A stretch of DNA of 64,000 nucleotides from Diploptera punctata (Eukaryota > Arthropoda > Insecta > Blattodea > Blaberidae): NCBI GenBank assembly GCA_030220185.1, contig JASPKZ010003433.1, forward strand, positions 1 to 64,000. Direction: 5' to 3'. Made by a program: the position numbers and the translations under genes. Below the pieces are notes generated by a model, which was not told where the DNA came from, ran no database searches, and was given only the letters and a program-made list of their open reading frames with translations. Shown here piece after piece: positions 19,118 through 29,884 of this stretch. The first letter of the stretch is position 1. Each line of letters opens with the position of its first letter.

Positions 19118-19460
19118 CGATTGAGGGTCTTTCCACTTTTCAGCGGTTGCCCTTTTACCAGCCGGCTGCTGGCCCTTCACATCCACATGTGTCAATCACA
19201 GAGGTAGATGATCAACAGCCAGTGTAGGGGTGACATGTGGTTAGCATGTCGAGTCCCCCAGCCGTTATCGCTGGTTCCTCAACCTGGAGCCGCTACTTAT
19301 TGTAGCTACCCAATTGCCTCACGATGCTGGGTGGGCACCGGTCCCATACTGGCCGAAATACCATGAGAAAATTCCTTCCCCCATGGAGACTCAAACCTGC
19401 GCAAGTCCCGTAGCTCTGCACCAAGGCTTCCTACCTTAACCGCTCGGCTACGGTGCGGGA
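19118..19460 (-). repeat. SINE C copy
   Basis: Minus-strand copy of the SINE at 24414-24758: tRNA-like head TCCCGCACCGTAGCCGAGCG at 19460 downward, body with GGGACCGGTGCCCACCCAGC, 3' end CCCTCAATCGG at 19128-19118. Its 5' end is joined directly to a 28S rRNA segment. Confidence 0.85.
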
Positions 19461-19676
19461 CTTTACAGCGAGCTAGGGGCCGAGTCTCAACAGATCGCAG
19501 CGTGGCAACTGCTCTACCGAGTACAACACCCCGCCTGTACCAAAGTCGTCTACAGACGATTCAGAATCCCGACTTCGAACCGAACGACCCACGGTCGACC
19601 GTTAGGGGCAGAGCGACGATTAGCCAGGTGAGTGTCCTGCCGCCGCTCTGTAGTGCCCCGTCTGGCAAACGAGAAT
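19461..19676 (-). pseudogene. fragment of the 3' end of 28S rRNA
   Basis: On the minus strand the sequence contains GTTGTACTCGGTAGAGCAG, then CACGCTGCGATCTGTTGAG and ends ..TAGCTCGCTGTAAAG. This corresponds to the conserved terminal segment of eukaryotic large-subunit rRNA, where a TGTA..GGTAGAG stretch is followed by CGATCTG(C/T)TGAGA near the 3' end. It is GC-rich in an AT-rich region, about 215 bp, and is fused at its 3' terminus to the 5' end of SINE C. The open frame on the opposite strand (19502-19762) is fortuitous. The 5' limit is approximate. Confidence 0.7.
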
Positions 19677-19884
19677 ATAAAAGTGAATCACACCACCATC
19701 ATCATTATTATGATTCCAACAACATGGGCATCCCAACCTGGTCACCACAATGTTGGGCCTAACTTGAACCAGCAATTCCCTACCTCATAAAGTTGTCTCT
19801 ATGGGGGACCATTTTCCTTGCATCAAGGACTATAAAAAGTAATTATTAATGGCTTAATTTTTACAGGCCTAGATTTAAAAGTTA
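19677..19884. other. no recognised feature
   Basis: Short (CAT)-like run and unassigned sequence; CTACCTCATAAAGTTG at 19780 resembles a PLE end but lacks a partner. Confidence 0.35.
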
Positions 19885-20000
19885 AAATAAAAAAAATTCT
19901 TACCTGACATTTCAGTTATCCTCAACTAGATAAGATATTTTTAAAAACACTTTGAAGGCCTTTTGGAAGAATATGTTCCATCTTCAGATTTCTAAAAGTT
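19885..20000 (-). mobile_element. PLE fragment, GTTGAGGA subfamily
   Basis: Minus strand: TCTGAAGATGGAACATATTCTTCC then AAAAGGCCTTC (split here) and TAGTTGAGGATAAC. It corresponds to one arm of 20705-21093; GAAA is changed to AAAA. Confidence 0.55.
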
Positions 20001-20704
20001 ACTCTTGATTTGTCTCATGAAATAAAGACACTCAAATCCTGCTTCTGTTTATCTAAACATGCAACATTAAATTTCCTTGAGACATAATGCATAATATAAC
20101 ATGAATATCTGTTTCATGTTCCTAATTATGTGTCTTATATTTATAAATGAAAAAAGTGATTTACAGTGTTGTGTGTTTTATGCTTTAATTTAATTTGTTT
20201 TCTCTTAATATTTACCAAATGAAATCACTGATATTTCCTACATTACAATGTTTTCACCTAGACAGTTGGTCAGAAATATGAAAATTAAACATATTTACCT
20301 AAGCAGAATGGTTTTATTTAATTCCAGACCTCATTCATTCTTCTGCTTATATCACTTTGTATTTAACATGCATACAAATATTTTACTTTGCATGACATAA
20401 ACAATTTTTGGTACTTATCAATGTTGTTATCATGGAATGTAACAATGGATTAAAAATCGTAATGCTTAATACTAGTGCTGTTTTGTTATTATTGAAAGTA
20501 TATGATATGTAAGGATGCTAGCTGACAAGGCCTGTCGCACCATCATAGTGGCAGATGAAATGAAATTAAAAGAAAATGTACAATATTAATATGGAAAAAT
20601 GGTGGAAAATTATTCCCCTACGGAAATTAACCAGCGCAAGTCCTGTAGCTCTGACCAAAGCATTATGCCTTAACTACTCGGCTACAGTGTGGTTGGTTTA
20701 TAGT
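20001..20704. other. mostly unassigned; SINE C fragment at 20625-20690
   Basis: Only the piece at 20625-20690 is recognisable: a minus-strand fragment of the SINE C head (ACCAGCGCAAGTCC, CTACTCGGCTACAGTG). Confidence 0.45.
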
Positions 20705-20782
20705 CATAAAATAAAATAAGTTAAAATGTACCTTCTTAGGTAAGATCCGTTGTCCTCAACTTATAAAATATGTATTCTTAAT

Positions 20783-20826
20783 GCCTGTAGGCCTTTCAGA
20801 ACATCTGTTCCATCTTCAGCAGGTCC
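20783..20826 (-). ncRNA. hammerhead ribozyme motif, left arm
   Basis: Minus strand: CTGAAGA (20819-20813), stem II GGAAC/GTTCT, GAAA (20797-20794), stem III self-complementary AGGCCT, then A; stem I CCTG with CAGG, four Watson-Crick pairs. Confidence 0.85.
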
Positions 20827-20931
20827 TTCTTCGCTACAATATCTAGTATGATGGTTGATGCTGTTGGTCCTAATGTAGTGTTGTCGTGACCAGCAGCATC
20901 AACCATCATACTAGATATTGTAGCAAAGAAG

Positions 20932-20976
20932 GACCTGCTGAAGATGGAACGGATGTTCTGAAAGGCCTACAGGCAT
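20932..20976 (+). ncRNA. hammerhead ribozyme motif, right arm
   Basis: CTGAAGA at 20938-20944, stem II GGAAC/GTTCT, GAAA at 20960-20963, AGGCCT then A, stem I CCTG/CAGG. The most complete motif in the window, mirrored by 20783-20826. Confidence 0.85.
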
Positions 20977-21382
20977 AAAGAATACATATTTTATAAGTTG
21001 AGGACGACGGATCTTACCTAATAAGGTACATTTTAACTTATTTTATTTTATGACTCTCCACCTCAACGGTTTTAACAATGAATTTTATTAGTATTGGTTT
21101 ATAGTGTGTCAATATTTTTTTCTTGCAGTTATTTTGGAATTGATTTAAAGGATATCACATTTATCTTCAAAACTATTATAGAATAAAAATAAAAACTGTA
21201 ATGAAATCAAAACAAGTGTTTAAGAAACTCAGTTTTTTATTTATGTTAAAAAAACTATATACTATTATTAATTACACGAATGGGAAGCTTTGTAAGTATC
21301 TAAATACTGCTTAATATGAATATACATCTTGTCTTGAAGTTAGAATGGGTACTGATTATTGTCTTGTTTGTATTTGTTTCAG

Positions 21383-21642
21383 AATTGTTTGTGAACATAG
21401 GTCAGAATCACAGTGGAGCTTCTGTCGCTATTAATATGCAACCATATGCTTGTCATCAGTGTGGTCGAACGTATAAATGGCGTAGTTCACTCAACAGTCA
21501 TATTCATAATGAATGTGGAAAAGAGCCTCGATTTCAATGCCCGTATTGCCCTCATCGCTGCAAAGTAAAATCTAATTTAAACAAACACATTAGAAATTTT
21601 CATAGAGACATATGTATGATGGGTTCTTCTTTACCAATATAA
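21383..21642 (+). CDS. lola: lola alternative 3'-terminal exon 2 (zinc-finger pair)
   Basis: Alternative terminal exon of the nuclear BTB/zinc-finger regulator Lola. The exon begins after TATTTGTTTCAG (ending 21382) and supplies the last two bases of the split codon, as in all the other exons here. A linker (ELFVNIGQNHSGASVAIN) leads to finger 1, CHQC-x12-H-x4-C (C2HC), linker ECGKEPRFQ, and finger 2, CPYC-x12-H-x4-H (C2H2), then a short tail MMGSSLPI and a stop at 21640-21642. The upstream ATG at 21316 is intronic. A SINE B insertion starts 57 bp after the stop; I see no AATAAA before it, so the 3' UTR may run into the SINE. The nearest relative among these exons is exon 1 (shared CKVKSNL). 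Confidence 0.9.
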
Positions 21643-21699
21643 AAACTAATACAATAATTTATTTATCAAAATTTAATAATTGCATAATACATTACAGTA

Positions 21700-22101
21700 T
21701 CGGCCGCAGTGGACTAGTGGTTATGCTCCTTGCCTCTGGTCCCAAGGGTCGCGGGTTCGAACCTGGCCGGGGTCGATGGATCTTTTAGGATGGAAAAATC
21801 CAAGGGGCAAGTCCTCCGGGAGGGATTTTAAGCCATGGATCCTGAGTCTGAAGATTTTCAGGCTCGTAAAAGATCCTTAAGCCTGAATGAAAAGGCCTCT
21901 AAGCAAAATTTACTGTATTTTCCCGTCCTAGTACTTCCTTGGTTTCCTAGATGTCAGTATGAGGCGGAACGCTGACCACGGACCACTCAAATGACATGTG
22001 TACGAAAACAAGTGTAACAAAATTAGTATGGTTCAAATTCTTCCCTGTAAGGGGAGAGCGCCTAAATCTCTGTTAAGGGAAACATGACTTACAAGACAAG
22101 T
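21700..22101 (+). repeat. SINE B, full-length copy
   Basis: Head CGGCCGCAGTGGACTAGTGG with B-box GGGTTCGAACC, body ending GTTAAGGGAAACATGACTTA. Length about 400 bp. Matches 11351-11742 inverted. Confidence 0.85.
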
Positions 22102-22129
22102 TAATACAATATATATATCTGACAAGGAA

Positions 22130-22539
22130 ACTGTCTACCATTGTACGCCGAAATCTACCTTGAAATTTCTCACAATAAAGCGTTGTGATGTGCCAATGCC
22201 ATGTCCAAAAAATTATCTGCCATTTTGAAGTGCAAGGCACAGAAATTAAAGCCAGAAACCAGCAATGTCAATCCACTCTACAGAGCAGATGGACTCCCTG
22301 CTTGAGTAAGAGTGGAGTGGAGTGAGGTGGGACATAGCATGGTGGGCAGGTAGTGAGAGTTATCTAATCTACCAATTCATGAGTTGTATTACTTCCCTGT
22401 AATTTAAATGAGAGATCTGAAATGGATTTTTAGTGCCTTGCGGTTAAAAATGGCATTTTTTAGACATGACCTGGTACATCACAATGCTTCTCTAGGAGAA
22501 ATTTCAAGGTAGGTTTCGGCATGCAATGGGTTGACAGTT
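22130..22539. mobile_element. MITE family M
   Basis: ACTGTCTACCATTGTACGCC at the left and GGGTTGACAGT at the right, long inverted termini, same inner blocks as 13269-13669. No open frame of note. Confidence 0.7.
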
Positions 22540-22666
22540 ATGAATATAATTAAATCTCTAATTTAAAAATATTTTTTAGAATTGAACTATTTTAAAGAAA
22601 TTTTTGTTCAGTATTTATTAAATGCTCATTATTTGTGGTTTTGGAATAATACACCATCTCTCTGAA

Positions 22667-22750
22667 GTAAATGACTAACTCACTGGCACTATCGAACCCA
22701 TAGGTTCATGGCCGTGCGGACATAAGCTCTCCATACATCCCTACCTGAGC
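22667..22750 (-). pseudogene. RTE-like LINE 3' end, 5'-truncated to about 80 bp
   Basis: ACTGGCACTATCGAACCCAT and following bases match the 3' end of the LINE at 44491-45720. It breaks off directly into PLE sequence at about 22750. Confidence 0.7.
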
Positions 22751-22751
22751 C

Positions 22752-22925
22752 AATGTTATGTCTTGAAGAGCGCCTCCTGCTCCCTCTGTTGGTAGAGTGA
22801 AAAACCTCCAAATCAAATCTCTTTCCCCCGGAATTTCAAAATTAATTTATTTCTCCTTTTTGTTTTTTTTTATGTAGAATTTTTCCCAAACTGTAACTCT
22901 TTAAATTTTTCTATTAAAAATTTTG
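22752..22925 (-). pseudogene. PLE GIY-YIG tail fragment
   Basis: Minus strand reads RVTVWEKFYIKKNKKEK, INFEIPGERDLIWRFF and PTEGAGG: the same C-terminal PLE region as elsewhere, here a single broken arm without end motif or ribozyme. From 22926 to 23068 nothing else is recognised. Confidence 0.65.
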
Positions 22926-23081
22926 TTGGCTAATGAATTTGACCTTACTTATTTTAATTGTTGCTATATACCAAGTTTGTTCTGATCAAACAAAAATTGC
23001 GACCACTAGAACATTAACAGACCCCCCCCCCAAACACATAGTCATTTTCAGCGTTTGCTAGATAGGATGGTGAGGATCTGT

Positions 23082-23562
23082 CATCATCATCATCATCATC
23101 CATGCAAGTATTAGGCCATGTGGCCTGTTACAGTCTCAAAGAGGAATTTTCCATCCAGCGCTTTTTTGGATGTCCCAGCGATCTTTAGCCTTGGGGGCAG
23201 TAGCGAAGTATGGCTTTTGGAATTCTATGAGACGGCATTCATTGAAGATGGGCTTTCCAGTTGTTCTGGTAGTTTTGTATATGGTGAAGAATGGGTTCTA
23301 CATCCAACTCTTCCATAATTTCCTCATTTCTTTTATGGTCCACTTTATGTAGCCTGCTGTTCGGTGCATAAATCGCATCGCATTTGCTGTTATTCGGCTT
23401 TCATCTCTTCTTCGTATTGTTCATGCTTCACTACCACATCTTAATACTGGTCTTGCGAGAACCTTATAAAGCCGTAATCTTGTGTTCTTCTGTACTAAAG
23501 ATGGTTTCATTATACTGTTAATTATCCCCGTTGTTTTTTGTAAAATTTGTGATTTTCTTTGA
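23082..23562 (-). pseudogene. second-family LINE, 5'-truncated, TSD GGTGAGGATCTGT
   Basis: A 13-bp duplication at 23069-23081 and 23563-23575. The minus strand ends in an (ATG)n tail at 23082-23103 and encodes a LINE C-terminal tail (for example FIAPNSRLHKVDHKR) with stops. Matched by 54845-55095 and partly by 1390-2003. Confidence 0.75.
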
Positions 23563-23575
23563 GGTGAGGATCTGT

Positions 23576-24172
23576 AAAATTAAAAAAGAAGTATTTTCAT
23601 GAGAACAACCTCAATAGTTTCATTCCTTCAGAATTTTCTAAAACTAGGACATGGATATGTTATGTAGTGCACACCTTGATCAGTGTGCAAAACTCAAAAT
23701 TGACTGTTTGGGAGTACATGTTCCTTAACAAAAAATTATAATCTCTTTATGACCTATCATTTCTAAAAGTTTATTAGTGAGGTCCTGTACACCCTGTTTA
23801 ATCTTCTTCTTTCATCCAATGTAGACAAGGTGTCTGTTCCTCTTCAATGTATTGCATTAATTGTATCTTTCACAGCCTCCTCACCTACCTGCTCATGGTG
23901 ACCCTGCTAAACCGAGTAATCCAACTAGAGGTTGAGTAACCAATCCCAGTGAATGGTTGGATCAGTGAATATAAGAAAAGAAGAGAGCCTGCTGCCTTGT
24001 AGGCTAATTACTGTGGAAACGGAAAGGCTAAGAGACCAACATTAACAAAATGTTGGGGGGCAGATGAGGGTCCATAGTTGTGGTGAAAGTAACTCATCTA
24101 TAGTAAGGTTACCTCGATAAACAACCACCGACGGCTGGCCCAGCAAGCCACCGAAGGGTATAATTTCAGCTC
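23576..24172. other. no recognised feature
   Basis: Unassigned sequence; no gene signal. Confidence 0.35.
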
Positions 24173-24185
24173 AGAGCACGTATGT

Positions 24186-24340
24186 GTTCAAATGAGTTCA
24201 AATCGGATCCCCAAAGCTGTTTATAATTATATACCAAGAGGACGAAGATCACTGGGCCGTCCTATGAAACGCTGGAGGGAAAATTTTCTATAGGATCGTA
24301 ACAGGCCTTGGCCTAATACTTGGAAGGAAGAAGAAGAAGA
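24186..24340 (+). pseudogene. short LINE 3' end with (GAA)n tail, TSD AGAGCACGTATGT
   Basis: A 13-bp perfect duplication at 24173-24185 and 24341-24353. It encodes NRIPKAVYNYIPRGRRSLGR, then PMKRWRENF and ends in (GAA)n. Heavily 5'-truncated. Confidence 0.8.
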
Positions 24341-24413
24341 AGAGCACGTATGTTACTCTGTGTAAGTAATATTGAATATTGCTTTCATTTTAACACCTTA
24401 TAATCAGTTCTGC

Positions 24414-24758
24414 GGTCCCGCACCGTAGCCGAGCGGTTAAGGTAGGAAGCCTTGGCGCAGAGCTACGGGACTTGCGCTGGTTCGAGTCTCCACGGGGGAA
24501 GAAATTTTCTCATGGTATTTCGGCCAGTATGGGACCGGTGCCCACCCAGCATCATGAGGCAATTGGGTAGCTACAATAAGTAGCGGCTCCAGGTTGAGGA
24601 GCCAGCTATAACGGCTGTGGGACTCGACATGCTAACCACATGTCACCCTACACTGGCTGTTGATCATCTACCTCTGTGATTGACACATGTGGATGTGAAG
24701 GGCCAGCAGCCGGCTGGCAAATGGGCAACCGCTGAAAAGTGGAAAGACCCTCAATCGG
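24414..24758 (+). repeat. SINE C, full-length copy, TSD ATAATCAGTTCTGC
   Basis: A 14-bp duplication at 24400-24413 and 24759-24772 defines the element exactly: 5' GGTCCCGCACCGTAGCCGAG, 3' CCCTCAATCGG. The head is tRNA-like (B-box GGTTCGAGTCTCC). The body is about 270 bp, without an A-rich tail. Confidence 0.9.
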
Positions 24759-25089
24759 ATAATCAGTTCTGCAGAAATTTATATTAGTTTAAAGTTTATT
24801 AGTTAATATGTATGCAGTTTATTTGATAGGTTAGGAATCTGTGGCAGAAAGACTGTGATCCTCTCAATAAGGATATTTTTTCTTTGGTTTGTGTGGGACA
24901 TCACACCCTTTTACCCTTGTAGGATTACATACAGTAGCAACTGAGTCAGCATAGTTTGCAACTACAATTAATTTTTTTTAACATTTTTCCTCTCTAACTG
25001 GGTTATTGTGATGGTGTTCATTTCTTAGTTATTGTTTCTGATAAGTTAGCTATTCTGTTTGAAAAATGACTAATACATATTTCCCATTA

Positions 25090-25262
25090 TAAGTATGGCC
25101 ACAATAAGTAGCGGCTCCAGGTTGAGAAAACCAGCTATAACAGCTGGGGGACTCTATGCTGACCACATGTCAGCCCTACACTGGCTGGATGATCATCTAC
25201 CTCTGTGATTGACACATGTGGATGTGAGGCCAGCAGCCGGCTGGTAGGCTAAGGGCCATCTA
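25090..25262 (+). repeat. SINE C, 5'-truncated
   Basis: Begins within the body (CACAATAAGTAGCGGCTCCA) and stops at GCCGGCTGG plus altered bases, adjoining SINE B sequence. The stretch 24773-25089 has no feature that I recognise. Confidence 0.7.
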
Positions 25263-25455
25263 GGCCTGTCGCGCCAGGAGGAGTACTACCTTGGTTTCCT
25301 AGATGTCAGTATGAGGCAGAATGCTGACCAAGGACCACTCAAATGACATCTATACAAAAACAAGTGTAACTAAATTAGCATGGTTCAAATTCTTCCCTGT
25401 AGGGGGAGAGCGCCTAAATCTCTGTTAAGGGAAACATGGACTTACAAGATACAAG
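25263..25455 (+). repeat. SINE B 3' part
   Basis: CTTGGTTTCCTAGATGTCAG through AAGGGAAACATGGACTTACA; the head is missing. The open frame at 25380-25583 overlaps it and has no independent support. Confidence 0.7.
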
Positions 25456-25654
25456 AATATATTCATTTATTCACAGATGAGTGTTGTTCTTATTTTCCGT
25501 GTCTTGTCCAGAAATTTACACAAATGTATCCAATTTTCTGTGTTTACCATAAACTCGTAGCATGTCAGTCTATCATGATTTGATTTTAGAAATCTTTCTT
25601 GTCTTACTGTCCCTACCGAACATCCCCACATGGGGTATAGATGCTCTCTTGCAT

Positions 25655-25990
25655 GAGCTAATTTAGTTACACTTATTTTTCTACAGATGTCAGTAAATGA
25701 CAAGTGGCTAGCTCATCCCCTGAAAGAGACACTTATTAGCCAACTAAGGTATTAGCTAGATGGAAAAGCCCTATTAAATTTTACATAGAGGATCTAATTT
25801 AAGCTTGAGGTTCTTTTAGAATCCTAAAAATCTTAATATTTGTAATCCATGGCTTAAAGTCCCTCCTAGAGGACTTGTCTCTTGGATTTTTCTATCCTAA
25901 AATATCCATTGATTCCAGCCGAGATTGAACCCATAACCATTGGAACCAGAGTCAAGGTACTTAACCCTAGACCACTAAGACTCGCTTAGT
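25655..25990 (-). repeat. SINE B, diverged copy
   Basis: Minus strand; the head region lies near 25990 (tRNA-like TCTTAGTGGTCTAGG, inverted) and the body includes GGACTTTAAGCCATGG. More diverged than the other copies. Confidence 0.7.
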
Positions 25991-26254
25991 TTAAATTAAT
26001 CAGACAGATTTTGCTTTAATTTTGGAAATATACCATCTTGTTATGCCTTTTGTTTTATAAATCAAGTAATTGGATGTTACTATTGTTATTTATTATTTGT
26101 AATTATTTCCTTTATTTAATTTGTATTTAATTGTTACAATTAAATTAAATTACTGTATTTTACCTCAACATTGAGCCAACCCACAGATGTTGGGTGTAAG
26201 TATTTCCGCTTTGTAAAAAAAAGGAATGAAGACTGATAACATGTAGGGCCTACG

Positions 26255-26365
26255 AAAAAACTGACATAAAAAAATTCTGACCTGACCAGGATTGAACCTA
26301 GATCTGCAATGTTACAAACTAAGATTTTACTGACTGCTCCACAGACCAAATGATACAGATACTGC
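26255..26365 (-). repeat. tRNA-like relic
   Basis: Minus-strand B-box-like GGTTCAATCC and D-arm-like segment within a degenerate tRNA-like core. Followed by unassigned sequence. Confidence 0.4.
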
Positions 26366-26486
26366 AAAAAGAGAGTTTCATTCCCATCCAATTTCAATTC
26401 AAAGACAGCACACATAACTGTTTTTTTTTGTCCATGTCATAAGGACATTTTTAGAATTCTCTCCTGACATTGGCCAAATTGTAACT

Positions 26487-26893
26487 CGAATATTTGAGAA
26501 TGAAGTTCTTAGAAACATTTTTGGACCAAAGAGAGACAAACAGACAAATGGATGGAGAAGAATACATAACAGCGAGCTACAATTTCTTTATGAAAAACCA
26601 CATGTATTGAGAGCAGTTAAGCCTTGTAGACTGCAATGGACAAGACATGTGTCATGATTGAGGAATGAAAAAGAGGGCCATGGAAACTCCTTGTAGGGAA
26701 ACATGAGGGAATGCTCCCAATAGGTAGGCCAAGAATGAGGTGGGAGAATAAGATAGTCTTATTTGAGGGAGGTAAATTATACCGGGTATCATTGGAAAAC
26801 ATTACCTTAAGATAGGGATGTATGTCTGTGTGACATGTAGCTTATGTCTGTGTGACCATGAACCTCCAGGTTTGATGGTGCCAGTTAGTTAGT
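26487..26893 (+). pseudogene. RTE-like LINE C-terminal relic
   Basis: Plus-strand reading FENEVLRNIFGPKRDKQTNG, WRRIHNSEL, then frame-broken sequence ending in GATGGTGCCAGTTAGTTAG. Same family as the open frame at 44515-45718 (compare FENKVLRKIFGPKRDEQTG). Confidence 0.75.
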
Positions 26894-27999
26894 TGGTAAC
26901 CCACTTCTGATATCGGAGTGCTTGGAAGGTAGAGTTATGTTATCCCAATGATATATGATGGGTGATAAATGAATACACTGAGCAACAAAAAATAATCTTT
27001 TTTTTTTTGTCTCAGAAAGAAAAATATGTGATTCTGATAGTATTTTTTCTCCTGGATTCAAATATGATATCGGTTTTTCTCCATCTCACAAGGTTTCCGA
27101 GAGACGGGAATTTATAATTTTAAAAAACTTTAATATTTTCTACATTCGTAATTACACAATATTCGAACATTCGGACTTACCTAGAAAGTAAGAAATGACG
27201 ATTTTCTGTTATATTTCACCTATGGAATATCTCTCTTGATAGTCAACAATAATCAGCCAGCATATTAGGATTCCATTTGCCTTGATATCTCTTTTCCATA
27301 GCTGAGATCTCCTGAGTTAGCTCATTTGGTTTTATTTTACATTGGGCAAATGGACGAAAAAAGTTTGTTAAAAAATTAATTATTTAAATCCATTAATTGA
27401 AATTGAAATAAGAAAAACTGTTGGTAATGGAGAAATTCCGAATAGATATTTGAAAACACAATAAAAAACTGCATTAAGTACAACTATTGGTACTCATGAG
27501 ACAAAAATCATGTTGACCAGTGTAATGAAACACCAGGTGAGGCACACTTAAAAATTCTTAACTGAATAAGAATTGTGCCATCAATTTTTTCAAAGGCTGT
27601 ACAAAGAACATATGACAGTGAAATTTCTTATTGATTCTTGAAATGTTGACTAAATGGAAAGATAAATATGGTATACTGAATAACTTAAATGTTTGTGGTT
27701 GCATGCCAAGTAGATACATTAAGTAAAAATTGGTAGGTAGTTTTCAAGGATAGATGAAGAAATTGAGATCCATACTGGGCTGTAATGCTGGTAATGATGA
27801 TGTATGATTATAAATATAATAAATATTTAAATTTGCAATTATATTGTTTTTATTTTATTTCAATGTGTTGTGTTAAAACAGAACTTTTAAAAATCTATTG
27901 ATCATAGTTCAAACATTGAAATAGTAGAAAAGGATGGGCAATAAGGCACTTAAAATATGTAATATAGGCACTAGACTTGCCCATTTTACATCGTTTTAC
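26894..27999. other. no recognised feature
   Basis: AT-rich; nothing that I can assign. Confidence 0.4.
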
Positions 28000-28670
28000 A
28001 TTTCATATCATGAATCAGAGAAATCTTTTTACATCTCACATCATAAAACTCTCACAGGACCGGTTCAGGAGCCATTCCTCCTATCCTCATTAAAAACTAT
28101 GATTGTTGATTTGCCATCAACTTCCAAACTGCCATCTAGTGCCAATTTTATGAACTTTATGTTTATATATATGTTCTTCTGAATCTATATCTTTTCCCAA
28201 ACTGTTAATTCCAAAGGCATCTTTATATAAAAATATGGATCTATATTTGTTCTTCAGAATCTATATCTTTTCCCAAACTGTTGATTCCAAAGGCATCTTT
28301 ATATAAAAAAATGGTGAGAAATTGAAAAATCGGCAATTACAGCTCATAGTTTGCTAGATAATCTCAAAATTAGAAAAGGAACTAAACTGTTGAAACATTT
28401 AGATAAGCCATTATAATCACAAAATTGAATAAAAAAAACTATACTCTGAAACATTTAGAGAAGCCTTTGGAATTAACAGTTTGGAAAAAGATATACATTC
28501 AGAAGAAGAACTATACACATGAATTTTGAAGTTCCTGGTGAGCAAAATTTAATCTCAAAGTTCATAAAATCGGGACCAGATAGCAGTTTGGAAGTTGATG
28601 TTAAAGGCAAAATTTCAACAGTCAGATTTTGGCTCAGGATAGGATCAATAACTCCTGTAAAAATCATCCA
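28000..28670. mobile_element. old PLE palindrome, diverged
   Basis: Inverted arms are recognisable by GIY-YIG tail blocks on both sides (minus: around 28100-28230; plus: LEKDIHSEEE-like frames and MNFEVPGEQNLISKFIKS at 28519). End motif TCTCACATCATAAAACTC remains at the left only. Hammerhead remains are limited to GAACCGGTCC on the minus strand at about 28055. An 80-bp piece (28180-28240) is duplicated at 28255-28310. Confidence 0.6.
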
Positions 28671-29312
28671 TCCATTATATGACTCTATAGTCCATGTCGG
28701 GCCCGGACTTCTCCAACTTCCTCCTCCATTCTTTCCTATTCCAAACCAACATTTTCCAATTAATTTACTCCAAGAAGTGTAGGATGTCCAAAATGAAATT
28801 CCAACATTTTAAACAAATATATTGGAAAGGAAAATTTGTAAACTATAATTACTTTACATGGAAATGATAATGTATCTCAGAAAGTTTTCAATGTAAATAA
28901 AAAAATTCAGTTGAATGCTCTTGTACATGGTCATCTTTGGTTGTGCAAATGTCAGACCTGTAGTCAATATCATGCGACGTACAAATTGTGCAGGAAATCA
29001 AGCCTTGTGACCAACAAAGCGAGAAGTGTTTGCAATCAGTATGCTGGATTGTATTTCTGAGGACAAAATCTTTTTATTGCTCATGTTATTTCATTGCATT
29101 TGAATAATGGATTTTGCTTCAGCATACTGTAGCACAATTTGGAATCTCCATTTTAGAAACTATCTATCTTACACATGCCACTATATTATCACATTAACTT
29201 TTTGAGTTTATGCTTCTGTTCCTTCCAGAATCACAGCTGTATATTCTCAAATGTGAAAATTATACTCTTTCAAAATGGACGAACAAGAATTGTATAAGTA
29301 GAAAGAAAGGTT
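28671..29312. other. no recognised feature
   Basis: Unassigned sequence with no gene signal. Confidence 0.35.
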
Positions 29313-29884
29313 CATATTTGAAGAGAAAAATTATACGCTCAGACCGGGACTTGAACCCGGGACCCTTGGTTTTCTAGTCCAAGTGCTCTACCATTTGAGC
29401 TACCCAAGCAAGTACCGATCTAAACGCAAATTTTTCTCTATATACGTTGTAATTCCCGCCCACCAAATGCTTTGAAGCCTTTGCTTCTATCTTTGCAAAT
29501 GGCGGCTCCTATATTAAGAAGACATATTTGGGAATTATACATTACATTATAAATGCCAGTACGGCGTTTTTCGATGTTCTTATTACTAATTTCATACATC
29601 TCAATGATGGATAAATCATATTTGAAGAGAAAAATTATACGCTCAGACCGGGACTTGAACCCGGGACCCTTGGTTTTCTAGTCCAAGTGCTCTACCATTT
29701 GAGCTACCCGAGCAAGTACCGATCTAAACGCAAATTTTTCTCTATATACGTTGTAATTCCTGCCCACCAAATGCTTTGAAGCCTTTGCTTCTATCTTTGC
29801 AAATGGCGGCTCCTATATTAAGAAGACATATTTGGGAATTATACATTACATTATAAATGCCAGTACGGCGTTTTTCGATGTTGT
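29313..29884 (-). mobile_element. tandem tRNA-like units, 304-bp period
   Basis: One full 304-bp unit (29313-29616) and most of a second (29617-29884), almost identical. Each has, on the minus strand, ATTTGCGTTTAGATCGG, a tRNA-like core, TATAATTTTTCTCTTCAAAT and the tail ATTTATCCATCATTGAGATG. The unit also contains AATGGCGGCTCC and CCAGTACGGCGTTTTTCGATG. The same unit reappears at 63869-64000. Confidence 0.8.
29337..29410 (-). tRNA. tRNA-like core, unit 1 (second copy at 29641-29714)
   Basis: Minus strand: TGCTCGGGTAGCTCAAATGG, GAGC D arm, anticodon stem with CTAGAAA loop, CCCGGGTTCAAGTCCCGG as a good T arm. The anticodon stem has a mismatch and the acceptor is imperfect, so function as a tRNA is unlikely; A and B boxes are intact. 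Confidence 0.4.

Larger units (their letters stand above)
20705..21093. mobile_element. hammerhead palindrome, GTTGAGGA subfamily, TSD TTGGTTTATAGT
   Basis: Perfect 12-bp duplication at 20693-20704 and 21094-21105. Arms meet near 20880 and are nearly identical over 150 bp. From centre outward each arm has a core (CATACTAGATATTGTAGC), an intact hammerhead and the end AAGTTGAGGACGACGGATC. No GIY-YIG residues are visible, so the link to PLE rests on architecture, hammerhead type and TSD length. It lies about 280 bp upstream of lola exon 2. Confidence 0.8.

Noticed and set aside
19502..19762. Arginine/proline-rich open frame
   Set aside because: It lies antisense to the 28S rRNA fragment.
29313..29884. 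CRISPR-like or satellite array
   Set aside because: Only 1.9 units of 304 bp with tRNA-like content; the host is a eukaryote.
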